In this document: piece by piece, positions 48,838 to 56,969 of the stretch
Numbering within the stretch: position 1 is the stretch's first letter
How the letters are laid out: each line of letters starts with the position of its first letter
The notes under the pieces: model-generated
Database searches by the model: none
What the model was told of the DNA's origin: nothing
The model's input: only the letters and a program-made list of their open reading frames with translations
Made by a program: the position numbers and the translations under genes
Assembly (NCBI GenBank): GCA_017798145.1
Contig: CP059069.1
Location: forward strand, 1,969,226 to 2,033,225
DNA length: 64,000 bases
Source of the DNA: Akkermansiaceae bacterium
Lineage (GTDB): Bacteria > Verrucomicrobiota > Verrucomicrobiia > Verrucomicrobiales > Akkermansiaceae
Reading direction: 5' to 3'

Positions 48838-50307
48838 ATGCATCTGATATGGCAGATGCACGCCACTCCCGCCAAAACACTCATGCGCGGCCTGGCGATC
48901 ATGTCGCCCGCGTTACTCTGCGCCTGCGGATACCTCGCGGGGCCGGGCACCCAAAGCTCCCCGCCGAAGGCGGTGGCGCTCGATCCGATGATGGCCGGAA
49001 GGGCTTTGGCGAACACGACAGTGCGGAGCACCGTCCTTGCCGGTGTCCGCCAGCCCATCACCAGCGCGCGGCAGGGCCTTGCCGTCTTCTGGCACCGCCC
49101 GCGTGAAATCGTTGCGGGAAACATTCCTTCCGGGCTCGCACCGCTTCCCCAGATCCCTGAAACGCCGGGTAGCGCGGCGTTCGAGAGGCTGCTGGACGAA
49201 AAGGGATTTCCAAAAGCCGAGAACGGCACGCTGGAATGGCTGGTGGACGGGAAGGAGTTTTTCCCGGAGCTGGACCGCCAGATCGCCGCCGCACGGAAAT
49301 CGGTCAACGTGCAGATCTACATTTTCGACAACGACGACATCGCGGTGCGCTACGCGGACAAGCTCAGGAAGCGCTCGCAGGACGTGAAGGTGAGGGTCCT
49401 CTACGACGATTTCGGCACGTCCACGGGGCATCTCTCCAGCCCGCTGACACAGGCACCCGAAGGATTTGAGCCTCCTGCGGACATGGAGCGTTATCTCGCT
49501 GATGATTCCCCTCTGGAGGTTCGCATGACGCTCAATCCCTGGCTGGTCGCGGATCATACCAAGCTGTTTGTGTTCGATGACCGCACCGCCATCCTAGGTG
49601 GCATGAACATCGGCCGCGAGTACTTCAACGAGTGGCACGATCTCATGGTGAAGGTGGACGGACCGGTGGTCGCCGGCCTTGCGGGGGAATTCAGCCGGGC
49701 ATGGAGACTCAACGGGCCGTGGGGGGATCTGGCGCTGTTTTCCGGAAGGCGCAACTTCCCGAAGCCCGAAGCGATCCCGGGCGGCATCCCCATCCGTATC
49801 CTGCGCACCGATGCAGGCGTGGGGAAACACCAGATCCGCGATGCGCACCTGCTCGCCATCGCCGGAGCGAAAAGGCGCATCTTCATCGAAAACCCGTATT
49901 TCGCCAACGACGAGATCATGCTCGCCGTGCGCGCTGCGGCTTTGCGTGGCGTCGATGTCAGGGTCGTTTTCCCGGCGGAGGGCGATTCGGCGATCATGGA
50001 CGCGGGAAATTTGGAGACCGCAAGGGTGCTCCTCGAAGCCGGTGCAAAGCTCTACCGCTACCCGCGCATGACCCACATGAAGGTCATGGTCTGCGATGGC
50101 TGGGCGACGGCCGGCTCCGCCAACCTCGACACCCTGAGCATGCGCATCAACCGCGAACTGAACATTTCCATCTCCGATGCGGCGGAGGTGGACAGGTTGG
50201 TCTCTGAGGTTTTCACGCCCGACTTCGCCCGCTCGCGCCGGATCACGCAACGGGATGTGAAATCCCCCGCTTCAGGCATCGCGGAAGCCATCGCCGACCA
50301 GCTCTGA
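48838..50307 (+). CDS. Phospholipase D/cardiolipin-synthase-like lipoprotein
   Basis: 489 residues from the ATG at 48838; an internal ATG at 48883 (MRGLAIMSPALLCACGYLAG) gives a cleaner lipoprotein signal. Two HKD motifs are present: HTKLFVFDD and HMKVMVCDG, each with the trailing Gly/Ser-x-N pattern (LGGMNIGREYF; AGSANLD). PLD enzymes with this pair cleave or transfer phosphatidyl groups, so it could be a periplasmic/outer-membrane-facing cardiolipin synthase-like or phospholipase enzyme. It lies 14 bp after the RND pump, and co-transcription suggests membrane-lipid remodelling together with efflux. The 3' end nearly meets the convergent GH25-like gene. Confidence 0.88.
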   Translation: MHLIWQMHATPAKTLMRGLAIMSPALLCACGYLAGPGTQSSPPKAVALDPMMAGRALANTTVRSTVLAGVRQPITSARQGLAVFWHRPREIVAGNIPSGLAPLPQIPETPGSAAFERLLDEKGFPKAENGTLEWLVDGKEFFPELDRQIAAARKSVNVQIYIFDNDDIAVRYADKLRKRSQDVKVRVLYDDFGTSTGHLSSPLTQAPEGFEPPADMERYLADDSPLEVRMTLNPWLVADHTKLFVFDDRTAILGGMNIGREYFNEWHDLMVKVDGPVVAGLAGEFSRAWRLNGPWGDLALFSGRRNFPKPEAIPGGIPIRILRTDAGVGKHQIRDAHLLAIAGAKRRIFIENPYFANDEIMLAVRAAALRGVDVRVVFPAEGDSAIMDAGNLETARVLLEAGAKLYRYPRMTHMKVMVCDGWATAGSANLDTLSMRINRELNISISDAAEVDRLVSEVFTPDFARSRRITQRDVKSPASGIAEAIADQL

Positions 50308-50312
50308 TTTGT

Positions 50313-51170
50313 CTACGGGCTGATCGAGTGCCTTTCCCAGAAGGCGCGCAGCCCTTCCTCATCGCCCTTGAAAACATTCCGCTCCATCGGGTGCGCCATG
50401 TTTCCGAAAAACCGCGGGCTGCGCCATGAAGCGGTGTCGTAGTGCTTGGCGCGTGATGCTCCGTTTTCCCAGACAACCCCGCCATACTGCCACATCGTCC
50501 ATCCACCCCAGATTCCGTAAAGATCGCAGAGCTTGTCGGGTGTCAGCGTACCACCGGCGATTGTCCGCTCCGTCCCACCCGGCCCATAAAGCGCCAGCCA
50601 ATACGGGGTGCGACGGATGATGGCTTTCTGCTGCGGGCTGGCGTTGCGCAGGCGCGAACGCAGCCCGTCGCTGTTCTCCAGATACGTCACCGGATAGATT
50701 CCGGTGCGGCGGTGAACCTGTGTGATGAATTTCACCAAACGATCCGGTGTCGAGTTCGTGTCGAAGTCGCCGACCAACAGGATCCGCTTTCCGGAAAGCC
50801 CCCTCGCGCGTGCCACGGATCGCACACGGTTCACGAAGCTGTCCGCCTGTGCCGCCGGATCCTGATCCATCGTCACGAAATGATAGGCGCCGAGCATCAG
50901 CCCCTCGCGGTCGGCGGATTTCAGGAAATCGCCGAACTTGTCGTCGAGCAGCGGCCCCTTCGCGGAGCGGGCGATGAGCGCCAGCGCGCCGTTTTTCCGG
51001 AAGGCGGAGACATTGTGCTGCGAGTAGCGGTCGCCGCCGCGCTGGACTTCCTTCGGATCCCAGCCGGAAACATTCAGCACCGCCGGCGAATCGGAGACGC
51101 TGGTGCCGCCGAAGCCGCCGCATTGGGTGAGCAGCGGGACGAACGGGATGAGGAGGAGAAGCTTTTTCAC
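50313..51170 (-). CDS. GH25-like (lysozyme-fold) lipoprotein
   Basis: 285 residues from a GTG at 51170 preceded by GGAG; an ATG at 51218 is an alternative. The lipoprotein leader is KKLLLLIPFVPLLTQCGG. The body follows the GH25 barrel order: VSGWDPKEV, LALIARSAKG, MLGAYHFVTMDQDPAAQADS, ILLVGDFDTNSTP, GIYPVTYLENS, and WTMWQYGG near the end. GH25 muramidases use an Asp-x-Glu pair on strand 4; here the equivalent is Asp-Phe-Asp, so peptidoglycan hydrolysis may be altered or lost. It is convergent with the PLD gene. Confidence 0.8.
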   Translation of the reverse strand: MKKLLLLIPFVPLLTQCGGFGGTSVSDSPAVLNVSGWDPKEVQRGGDRYSQHNVSAFRKNGALALIARSAKGPLLDDKFGDFLKSADREGLMLGAYHFVTMDQDPAAQADSFVNRVRSVARARGLSGKRILLVGDFDTNSTPDRLVKFITQVHRRTGIYPVTYLENSDGLRSRLRNASPQQKAIIRRTPYWLALYGPGGTERTIAGGTLTPDKLCDLYGIWGGWTMWQYGGVVWENGASRAKHYDTASWRSPRFFGNMAHPMERNVFKGDEEGLRAFWERHSISP

Positions 51171-51252
51171 ATCTCCAGCAGAACACCCCGCACCCACACC
51201 CGCAAGCGGGGAATTCATCCTGCCTGCCTTGGATGCCACTACCAAACGTCCA

Positions 51253-51284
51253 CAAAAAAGCCGGGCTCCCAAGGGAACCCGGCT
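51253..51284 (-). terminator. Rho-independent terminator after PEP-CTERM gene
   Basis: AGCCGGG (51259-51265) pairs with CCCGGCT (51278-51284), with an inner TCCC/GGGA extension. The A-run at 51254-51259 becomes a U-run on the minus strand, 20 bp past the stop at 51304. Confidence 0.92.
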
Positions 51285-51303
51285 GATGAAGAGCTTTTGC
51301 GAT

Positions 51304-52107
51304 CTAGCGGCGGCGGCGCAGGATCAGTGCAAGTCCGCCAAGACCTAGCAGTGCGATTGAGCTTGGCTCTGGAACGGCTGCTGCTGCCTCGAAGGCCGCC
51401 GCCACGGCACCTCCAGCGTTCGCACCGGTATTGTTTACCGGCGCAAGATAATCGCCAGCCGCTGCTGTCACTTGATATTGCGCTAAGCCCCTATAGTTAT
51501 CAACGCTGTAATTATAAAGAGTTTCATAATCATCTACCGAGTCTGCAAGCGACTGGTTGTTGCGGGCAGCTTGATGAACGTAAAACCCGCTGTCCGTTGT
51601 CATGGACACTGTGGCGTTCGCCGGAGCGCCAAAAGAGTTGGTGGCACCTGTATCCTGCACGCCGGCTTTCAGTCCATCGACCGCGTAGAGACCGAACCCC
51701 ATTGCTTGCGTAATACTGCTGGACAACTCGACTCGGAGAATCCCGTCAGTCGCCACGTTGTCGAGATAGAAGATCGAATTCGAAACCATGTCCCAGTTGT
51801 CATTACCATTGACGGCTACAGTCAGCTCAACGCTGTTGTAAAAAACCCTCGTGATGGAGGTAAAATTAGCGTTATCGCGGACCCCTTCGTGTGTAGAGCC
51901 TGTGAAAATCAATTTGCCATGTCCTGCCGCAGAGAATTCCGTTGATGGATTGAGGGTAATTTCGTAACCAAAGATGCCGCCACCTAGATCTGTCGGGGCG
52001 CCGCTGGGGGCAGCCGGTGCGAAGAAGTCTTGCAAGGTTACAGCGCCGTAAGAAGGACTTGCCATCAAGACTGCTGCAATAAAGGCGGGAAATTTGTTGT
52101 GTTTCAT
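51304..52107 (-). CDS. PEP-CTERM sorted secreted protein
   Basis: 267 residues from the ATG at 52107: signal peptide MKHNKFPAFIAAVLMASPSYG, a beta-rich body (AVTLQDFFAPAAPSGAPTDL; YNSVELTVAVNGNDNWDMV), and tail VPEPSSIALLGLGGLALILRRRR. GC content and third-position bias are lower here than in neighbouring genes, which may point to separate origin. It has its own strong terminator. The 186 bp upstream contain a sigma-54-like -24/-12 sequence and an overlapping inverted repeat. Confidence 0.9.
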   Translation of the reverse strand: MKHNKFPAFIAAVLMASPSYGAVTLQDFFAPAAPSGAPTDLGGGIFGYEITLNPSTEFSAAGHGKLIFTGSTHEGVRDNANFTSITRVFYNSVELTVAVNGNDNWDMVSNSIFYLDNVATDGILRVELSSSITQAMGFGLYAVDGLKAGVQDTGATNSFGAPANATVSMTTDSGFYVHQAARNNQSLADSVDDYETLYNYSVDNYRGLAQYQVTAAAGDYLAPVNNTGANAGGAVAAAFEAAAAVPEPSSIALLGLGGLALILRRRR

Positions 52108-52231
52108 AAATAAGCTTCTCGTTGAAAAATCCCGTCCAGTTTTCATGGTTCCCAAAAAGTTCCAAGCATTTTTTGCCTGATTTTTTTGCCCGAACCGCTC
52201 CAGTTCACCAGATGAGCGATGTTGGTTGAGC

Positions 52232-52258
52232 AGGTTCAATGCCAGATGTGTTGAACGC
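52232..52258 (-). promoter_or_regulatory. Sigma-54-like promoter and overlapping dyad upstream of PEP-CTERM gene
   Basis: On the minus strand TGGCATTGAACCTGC (52246-52232) has GG and GC separated by exactly 10 bases, close to the sigma-54 pattern TGGCAC-N5-TTGC. An inverted repeat GTTCAA/TTGAAC (52236-52241 and 52253-52258) overlaps it. It is about 125 bp before the start codon. Matches of this quality occur by chance, so this is tentative. Confidence 0.4.
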
Positions 52259-52293
52259 CGTCGTATGCATGGCTGGCATCAGGCGGGTAGGCT

Positions 52294-53103
52294 TCACTCC
52301 TTGATCTCCTTCACCCGCACGGCGCGGTATTCCAGCTCCGCCCATTCGGCCTGGATGGAGATGTGGCCTTTTCCGAGGGGCTTCCATTTCCCGTCGGCAT
52401 CCTTGAATTTCATGTTGTGGATGACGTTGACCAGGATGCCGTTTAGGTAGAACTCGGCCTTCTCGCTGCCATGGACGACGATTTCGGAGGTGTTCCATTC
52501 GCCGTGCGGCTTTTCGGCAAGCACGGTGACGGCGGCGCGCGCCCCGCCGGCCCCGCCTCCGCGTGTGACCAACTTCGCATCCGGATCGAATTTCCCGTCC
52601 GGCGATGCGGAGTCCGCGCGGGTGGCGCCGAGCACGAAGAGATCGCCCGAGACGTAGGGCGAGCCGATTTTTCCATCGCCCATCTGCATCTCAAGGGATG
52701 AAGGCCAGACGACCTTCGGGTCCCCGTGGATGTGGAAAAGGATGCCGGCATCGCGGTCGTCCTTGGTGCGGGGTTGGAATTTCCTGTCGAGCCAGCGGTA
52801 TTCCACCTGGAGGCGGAAGTTCGACCATGTGGATTCGTGGTAGAGGTTTGCGCTAGATTGTTTCGAGCCCGCCTCCGCGCCTTGGTAGATGTGGATCACC
52901 CCGTCGCGGACGGTGAAAATCTTGTCAGTCCCTTGGGATTTCTCGTCGCCCCCTTTTCCGAGGCAGGCGGTCCAGCCGGTGAGATCCTTGCCGTTGAAAA
53001 GCTCGGTCCAGCCTTCTTCCTTGTCTTGGGCGGAGGCGGTGAGGGTTGCTGTGCAGAGCGCGAGGATTGGGAGCGTGATGCGGAGCCTTGAAATTGTTCT
53101 CAT
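52294..53103 (-). CDS. DUF1080-family secreted protein (3-keto-disaccharide hydrolase-like)
   Basis: 269 residues from the ATG at 53103 with a signal peptide (LRITLPILALCTATLTASA). The hallmark GWTELFNGKDLTGW opens a concanavalin-like sandwich, followed by FRLQVEYRWLDRKF, DAGILFHIHG, SLEMQMGDGKIGS, and WNTSEIVVHGSEKAEFYLNG. DUF1080 proteins, abundant in Verrucomicrobiota and Planctomycetota, include 3-keto-glycoside hydrolases. Substrate binding or hydrolysis of sugars is therefore likely. It is divergent from the sugar ABC transporter operon (96 bp), so the two may share regulation. Confidence 0.9.
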   Translation of the reverse strand: MRTISRLRITLPILALCTATLTASAQDKEEGWTELFNGKDLTGWTACLGKGGDEKSQGTDKIFTVRDGVIHIYQGAEAGSKQSSANLYHESTWSNFRLQVEYRWLDRKFQPRTKDDRDAGILFHIHGDPKVVWPSSLEMQMGDGKIGSPYVSGDLFVLGATRADSASPDGKFDPDAKLVTRGGGAGGARAAVTVLAEKPHGEWNTSEIVVHGSEKAEFYLNGILVNVIHNMKFKDADGKWKPLGKGHISIQAEWAELEYRAVRVKEIKE

Positions 53104-53149
53104 TGGAAGCCACACCTATTCCGGGAACCGCAGGATGGCGAGCGGGAAA

Positions 53150-53168
53150 CGAATCATTGATCGGTTCG
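53150..53168. promoter_or_regulatory. Operator-like dyad between DUF1080 and the sugar ABC operon
   Basis: The 19-bp sequence beginning CGAATC and ending GGTTCG is an imperfect palindrome (CGAA/TTCG outer arms), centred in the 96-bp divergent promoter region. The size fits LacI/GntR-type operators. No regulator is shown to bind it. Confidence 0.35.
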
Positions 53169-53199
53169 CGGGAATGGGGAATATGGCCGGGTATCCGTT

Positions 53200-54693
53200 C
53201 TGAAAGCCCTTCTCCAACTCTCCAACATCACGAAATCCTTCGGCGCGGTGCGTGCGCTGAAAGGGGTTTCATTCGGGCTGATCGAGGGGGAGGTGCACGC
53301 CCTCCTCGGCGAGAACGGGGCGGGGAAATCGACGCTGATCAAGGTGATCACCGGGGCGCACCAGGCAGATGGCGGGACGATGGAGGTTTGCGGGGAGGGG
53401 GTTTCCCATCTCACTCCGGCGCGGGCGCGGGAGCTTGGGATCGCCTGCATCTACCAGCAGCCGGCGCTGTTCCCGGATCTGAGCGTGGCGGAAAACATCG
53501 CCCTGCGGCTGGAGAAGGCGGGGGCGTTCTCGCGGGTGAAATGGGCGGCGCGGCGGAAGCGTGCGGAGGAGCTGTTAGGCCGTATCGGGGCGGAGATTTC
53601 GCCGGAGGCGGAGGTGCGTTCGCTCTCGATGCCGGAGCAGCAGCTGGTGGAGATCGCGTGTGCGCTGGGGGCTGGGGCGAGGATCGTGATCATGGACGAG
53701 CCGACGGCTTCGCTGACGCAGAAGGAGCAGCATCTGCTTTTCAAGGTGGTGCGCGACCTTCGGGAAAGCGGGGTCGGGGTGATCTACATCTCGCACCGGC
53801 TGGAGGAGATTTTCGCGCTGGCGGATCGCGTGACCGTGCTGCGCGATGGCGGGAGCGTGGGGACGAATGCGGTCGATGACCTGACCGAGGCGCAAATGAT
53901 CAAGCTGATGGTGGGGCGCGAGGTTTCCGCGATGGATGCGCCCGCCGGGGGCGAGGCGGGAGAGATTGTGCTTTCGGTGAAAGGCCTGGGCTGCCGCGAG
54001 GGCGGGGTGAGCGGGGTCGATCTTGAGGTGCGGGCGGTAGAGATTGTCGGGCTTGCGGGATTGGTCGGCGCGGGGCGGACGGAGCTGGCGAGGGTGCTGT
54101 TCGGGATCACGCCGGCGGATTGCGGAGAAATTTTCCTGAATGGAAAGGCGGTGAGGATCAGAAATCCCCGTGAAGCGATCGCGCACGGCATCGCCTACGT
54201 GCCGGAGGACAGGCGGCGGCACGGGGTGATCCTGGAAATGCCGATTTCCCAGAACATGACGATGGCGAGCCATGGCAAACTGTTTCCCGGCACGCTGCTC
54301 AAGTTCGGCGTGGAAACGGAGGTGGCGCAGCGTTTCATCCGCGATCTCGGGATCAAGGCCAGCGGCACCGAGGCACCCGGCGGCAGCTTGAGCGGCGGCA
54401 ACCAGCAGAAGGTCAGCGTCGCCCGCTGGCTGGCGACGGAGCCGAAACTGCTCATCCTCGACGAGCCGACCCAAGGGGTCGATGTCGGCGCGAAGGCGGA
54501 GATCCACCGCATCATCCGGGCGCTTGCGAAGGAGGGGCTGGCGGTGCTGATGATTTCCAGCGACCTCCCGGAGGTGCTCGGCATGAGCGACCGCGTGGCG
54601 GTGATGCGCGGGGGGAGAATCGTAAGGATTCTGGATAAAGGAGAGGCCGATGCGCACGGCGTGATGGCGGCGGCGCTCGGTGGCGGGGTCTGA
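53200..54693 (+). CDS. Sugar ABC transporter ATP-binding protein (CUT2, RbsA/RhaT/LsrA type)
   Basis: About 497 residues. The conserved N-terminus (LLQLSNITKSFGAVRALKGV) runs upstream to 53200, where only CTG is available as start (an in-frame stop is at 53158-53160); a GTG at 53248 would cut into the first strand. Two tandem ATPase domains are visible: a full Walker A GENGAGKST with VIMDEPTASL in the first, and the usual degenerate P-loop GLVGAGRTE plus signature SGGNQQKVSVARWL and LILDEPTQGVDV in the second. It powers uptake of a monosaccharide or AI-2-like molecule through the two permeases at 55340 and 56970. A toxin-antitoxin pair separates it from the first permease. Confidence 0.92.
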   Translation: MKALLQLSNITKSFGAVRALKGVSFGLIEGEVHALLGENGAGKSTLIKVITGAHQADGGTMEVCGEGVSHLTPARARELGIACIYQQPALFPDLSVAENIALRLEKAGAFSRVKWAARRKRAEELLGRIGAEISPEAEVRSLSMPEQQLVEIACALGAGARIVIMDEPTASLTQKEQHLLFKVVRDLRESGVGVIYISHRLEEIFALADRVTVLRDGGSVGTNAVDDLTEAQMIKLMVGREVSAMDAPAGGEAGEIVLSVKGLGCREGGVSGVDLEVRAVEIVGLAGLVGAGRTELARVLFGITPADCGEIFLNGKAVRIRNPREAIAHGIAYVPEDRRRHGVILEMPISQNMTMASHGKLFPGTLLKFGVETEVAQRFIRDLGIKASGTEAPGGSLSGGNQQKVSVARWLATEPKLLILDEPTQGVDVGAKAEIHRIIRALAKEGLAVLMISSDLPEVLGMSDRVAVMRGGRIVRILDKGEADAHGVMAAALGGGV

Positions 54694-54737
54694 AGAATTG
54701 GCTCGAAAAGCGCACTTTGACGGCGTAGCTTCCCTCC

Positions 54738-54962
54738 ATGGCAGCCGTGACGGACATCATGCAGGACGTTCTCAAACTACCGAGAACAGAGCGTTCCTTC
54801 CTCGCGAAAAAACTCCTGGAAAGCCTGGATTCCGACGAGTCGTTCAGCGCGGAGGAGATGGGAGATTTCCAAAGCCGCTCCCGCGAGATCCGTGACGGCA
54901 GCGTGCAACCCATCAGCCTGGCGGAACTCCAGCGGGAAGTGTCGGGTCGCATGTCCCCATGA
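54738..54962 (+). CDS. Antitoxin, addiction-module component family
   Basis: 74 residues: DVLKLPRTERSFLAKKLLES with the short acidic C-terminal half typical of the unstable antitoxin family linked to RelE/ParE toxins. It starts 44 bp after the ABC ATPase and overlaps the toxin start (ATGA at 54959-54962). It is expected to bind and neutralise the toxin and may autorepress. Confidence 0.88.
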   Translation: MAAVTDIMQDVLKLPRTERSFLAKKLLESLDSDESFSAEEMGDFQSRSREIRDGSVQPISLAELQREVSGRMSP

Positions 54963-55264
54963 CGGGATTGATCATCCATCCCAAGGTCGCGGGCGAACTT
55001 GCCGACGCGGCGAAGTGGTATCACCGGATCGATCCGGAATTGGCGCTGCGGTTCCTCGATGAGGTTTATGAAGGGATGGGGAAAGCCCGGGAAATGCCGC
55101 TCCTAATCAGGATGATCGAACATCCATACCGCAGGGTGCTCTGCGAGACATTTCCCTACCGCATTTTGTTTGAAATCATCGAGGAAATGCAGGCGGTCCA
55201 CATCGTCGCCGTGATGCACCAGATGCGGCATCCGGATCATTGGAAAGAAGGATTGGACTCGTAG
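54959..55264 (+). CDS. RelE/ParE-family toxin
   Basis: 101 residues with the ParE-like order LIIHPKVAGELADAAKWYHR (first helix pair), LALRFLDEVYEGMGKA, PYRRVLCETFPYRILFEI and VHIVAVMHQMRHPDHW. The family cleaves mRNA on ribosomes or poisons gyrase. It is coupled to the antitoxin by an ATGA overlap and lies 75 bp before the first sugar permease, in the same direction. The Arg-rich strands and the C-terminal His-Gln/Arg-His motif are present, so it is likely functional. Confidence 0.92.
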   Translation: MTGLIIHPKVAGELADAAKWYHRIDPELALRFLDEVYEGMGKAREMPLLIRMIEHPYRRVLCETFPYRILFEIIEEMQAVHIVAVMHQMRHPDHWKEGLDS

Positions 55265-55339
55265 GTATTTTTTCTAACCCTTCGCCATGTTTCCGATGCC
55301 ATGTCATTGGGTAGATCCCGAAATCAAGGAGGTCGCGCT

Positions 55340-56269
55340 ATGAAACGCCACTCGCGCGAGCTGGCGGTGGGCGGGGCGCTGGTTCTGCTTCTGGCGGCGC
55401 TTGGGATTTTCGCGCCGAACTTTTTCGAGCCGCAGCCCTTCGTTTCCCGGCTGGCCTCGCAGATGCCGGCGCTGGTCGCGGCGATCGGGGTGGCGCTGGT
55501 GATCACCACGCGGCAGATCGATATTTCCATCGGCTCGCAGTTCAGCCTGTGTGCGGTGATCGCGGGGATGACGGCGGCCTCCGGGCTTCCGCTCGGCGCT
55601 GCGGTCGTCGCTGCGCTTGGGGCTGGCGCTCTCATGGGCGCGTTAAACGGCGTGCTCGTCGCCTACATGGGTCTGCCGAGCATCGTGGTGACGCTGGCGA
55701 CTATGGTCACCTGGCAGGAGGCGCTGCGGCTTTGGCAAAAGGGGCGGCTGATGGATCTGCCGGACGGCGTGCAGTGGTTCGGCATGAGCCAGGGCGCGGG
55801 GCAGGGCTTGGTGATAGGGATTGCGGTTTTGCTGCTCGTCGCCGTGGCGTTGGCGATGAAACACACGTCCGCAGGCAGGTTTATCTACGCGACGGGAAGC
55901 GATTCCGAGGCCGCCCGGCTTGCGGGCATCAACCCGAAGGCGACGACCTTCGGCACCTTCGTCCTGATGGGCGTCCTCGTCGGCCTCGCGGCGGTGCTGA
56001 ACCTCGTGCAGTCACCACAAGTCCAGCCCAACGGCGGCGATGGCCTTGAGCTGAAAGCGATCGCCGCGGCGGTGGTCGGCGGGGTGGCGATCAGCGGCGG
56101 ACGCGGGACGGTGTGGGGTGTTCTGTTAGGGATGATGCTGCTGGCGAACGTGAATCCGGCGCTCACCCATTTCCACCAGCCTCCGTATTGGGAAAAGGCG
56201 ATCCAAGGCCTGGTGATCATCCTCGCGGTCGCGGCGGATGGTTTCAGGAAGCGGAAAAAGCCAGTTTGA
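55340..56269 (+). CDS. Sugar ABC transporter permease (CUT2), first
   Basis: 309 residues from the ATG at 55340, preceded by a very good Shine-Dalgarno AAGGAGGT (55326-55333), consistent with independent re-initiation after the inserted toxin genes. Helices include LAVGGALVLLLAALGIF, the conserved TRQIDISIGSQFSLCAVIAG, GALMGALNGVLVAYMGLPSI and AIAAAVVGGVAISGGRGTVW. It ends PPYWEKAIQGLVIILAVAAD, as in RhaP/LsrC-type permeases. It forms the membrane channel with the second permease. Its stop codon lies inside an 8-bp inverted repeat preceding a second toxin-antitoxin module. Confidence 0.93.
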   Translation: MKRHSRELAVGGALVLLLAALGIFAPNFFEPQPFVSRLASQMPALVAAIGVALVITTRQIDISIGSQFSLCAVIAGMTAASGLPLGAAVVAALGAGALMGALNGVLVAYMGLPSIVVTLATMVTWQEALRLWQKGRLMDLPDGVQWFGMSQGAGQGLVIGIAVLLLVAVALAMKHTSAGRFIYATGSDSEAARLAGINPKATTFGTFVLMGVLVGLAAVLNLVQSPQVQPNGGDGLELKAIAAAVVGGVAISGGRGTVWGVLLGMMLLANVNPALTHFHQPPYWEKAIQGLVIILAVAADGFRKRKKPV

Positions 56270-56286
56270 CATCACCTATGATGTCA
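56267..56286. promoter_or_regulatory. Inverted repeat, putative toxin-antitoxin operator
   Basis: TGACATCA, a 4-bp spacer, then TGATGTCA form a perfect 8-bp dyad (56267-56274 and 56279-56286) that includes the permease stop codon. A nested TATGA/TCATA dyad overlaps it. It lies 14 bp before the PIN toxin start, the usual place for autorepression by an RHH antitoxin. Confidence 0.65.
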
Positions 56287-56300
56287 TATACGATACCAAA

Positions 56301-56714
56301 GTGATCCGAGCCGTTATGGATACGAATGTCCTCATCGCAGGGTTGAGATCTTCCACGGGAGCCAGCTACCAGATCCTCCTGGCTGCGGACCGGGGCGATT
56401 TCGAAATGGCGCTGTCGGTTCCGCTTCTTGCGGAATACGACGATGTCACCGGCCGTCCTGAGAGCGGAATATCGATTCCGGCGTCGGCGGTGAGGGACGT
56501 CATCGGACGGCTCGCGCAAATCGCCCATGCCCAGCCGATTTACTACCTTTGGCGCAATATCCTCCCTGATCCCAAGGACGATATGGTGCTGGAAGTCGCC
56601 GTCGCCGCCCAAGCCTCCCACATCATGACTTTCAACAAAAAGGATCTCAAGCCGGCCTCGGAGTTTGGGATTTCCGTCGTCCAACCATCCGAGTTCCTAC
56701 CATTGATATCATGA
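56301..56714 (+). CDS. PIN-domain toxin (COG1569-like)
   Basis: 137 residues from the GTG at 56301 (VIRAVMDTNVLIAGLRSSTG); an upstream in-frame extension crosses the operator. Acidic PIN residues are visible: Asp in MDTNVL, Glu in LLAEYDDV, Asp-Asp in DPKDDMVLEVAV and Asp in FNKKDL. PIN proteins are Mg-dependent ribonucleases. The partner antitoxin follows with an ATGA overlap (56711-56714), so the order is toxin first. Confidence 0.88.
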   Translation: MIRAVMDTNVLIAGLRSSTGASYQILLAADRGDFEMALSVPLLAEYDDVTGRPESGISIPASAVRDVIGRLAQIAHAQPIYYLWRNILPDPKDDMVLEVAVAAQASHIMTFNKKDLKPASEFGISVVQPSEFLPLIS

Positions 56715-56962
56715 GCACCCTAAGCCTTAGATTGCCGGAGTCCCTTCACAGGACATTGAAAGCCGCCGCCGAGCAGGACGGAGTGTCCGTCAACCAGTTC
56801 ATCAGCCTCGCGGTCGCGGAAAAGCTCTCCGCCCTGCAGACCTACGACATGATCGCGGAGCGTGCGAAGGGGGCGTCGCGAGACAGTTTCCTTGCGGCGA
56901 TGGCGATGATTCCAAAAGGAAAAATCGTTCCGGGGGACGAGGTGGTCGGGAAGAATCCGTGA
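56711..56962 (+). CDS. Ribbon-helix-helix antitoxin (HicB/CopG-like)
   Basis: 83 residues. The N-terminus LSLRLPESLHRTLKAAAEQD and GVSVNQFISLAVAEKL form an RHH DNA-binding domain; the C-terminal tail probably wraps the PIN toxin. It is the likely binder of the dyad at 56267-56286. It ends 7 bp before the second permease, so its expression is tied to the transporter. Confidence 0.85.
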   Translation: MSTLSLRLPESLHRTLKAAAEQDGVSVNQFISLAVAEKLSALQTYDMIAERAKGASRDSFLAAMAMIPKGKIVPGDEVVGKNP

Positions 56963-56969
56963 AGCGGAA

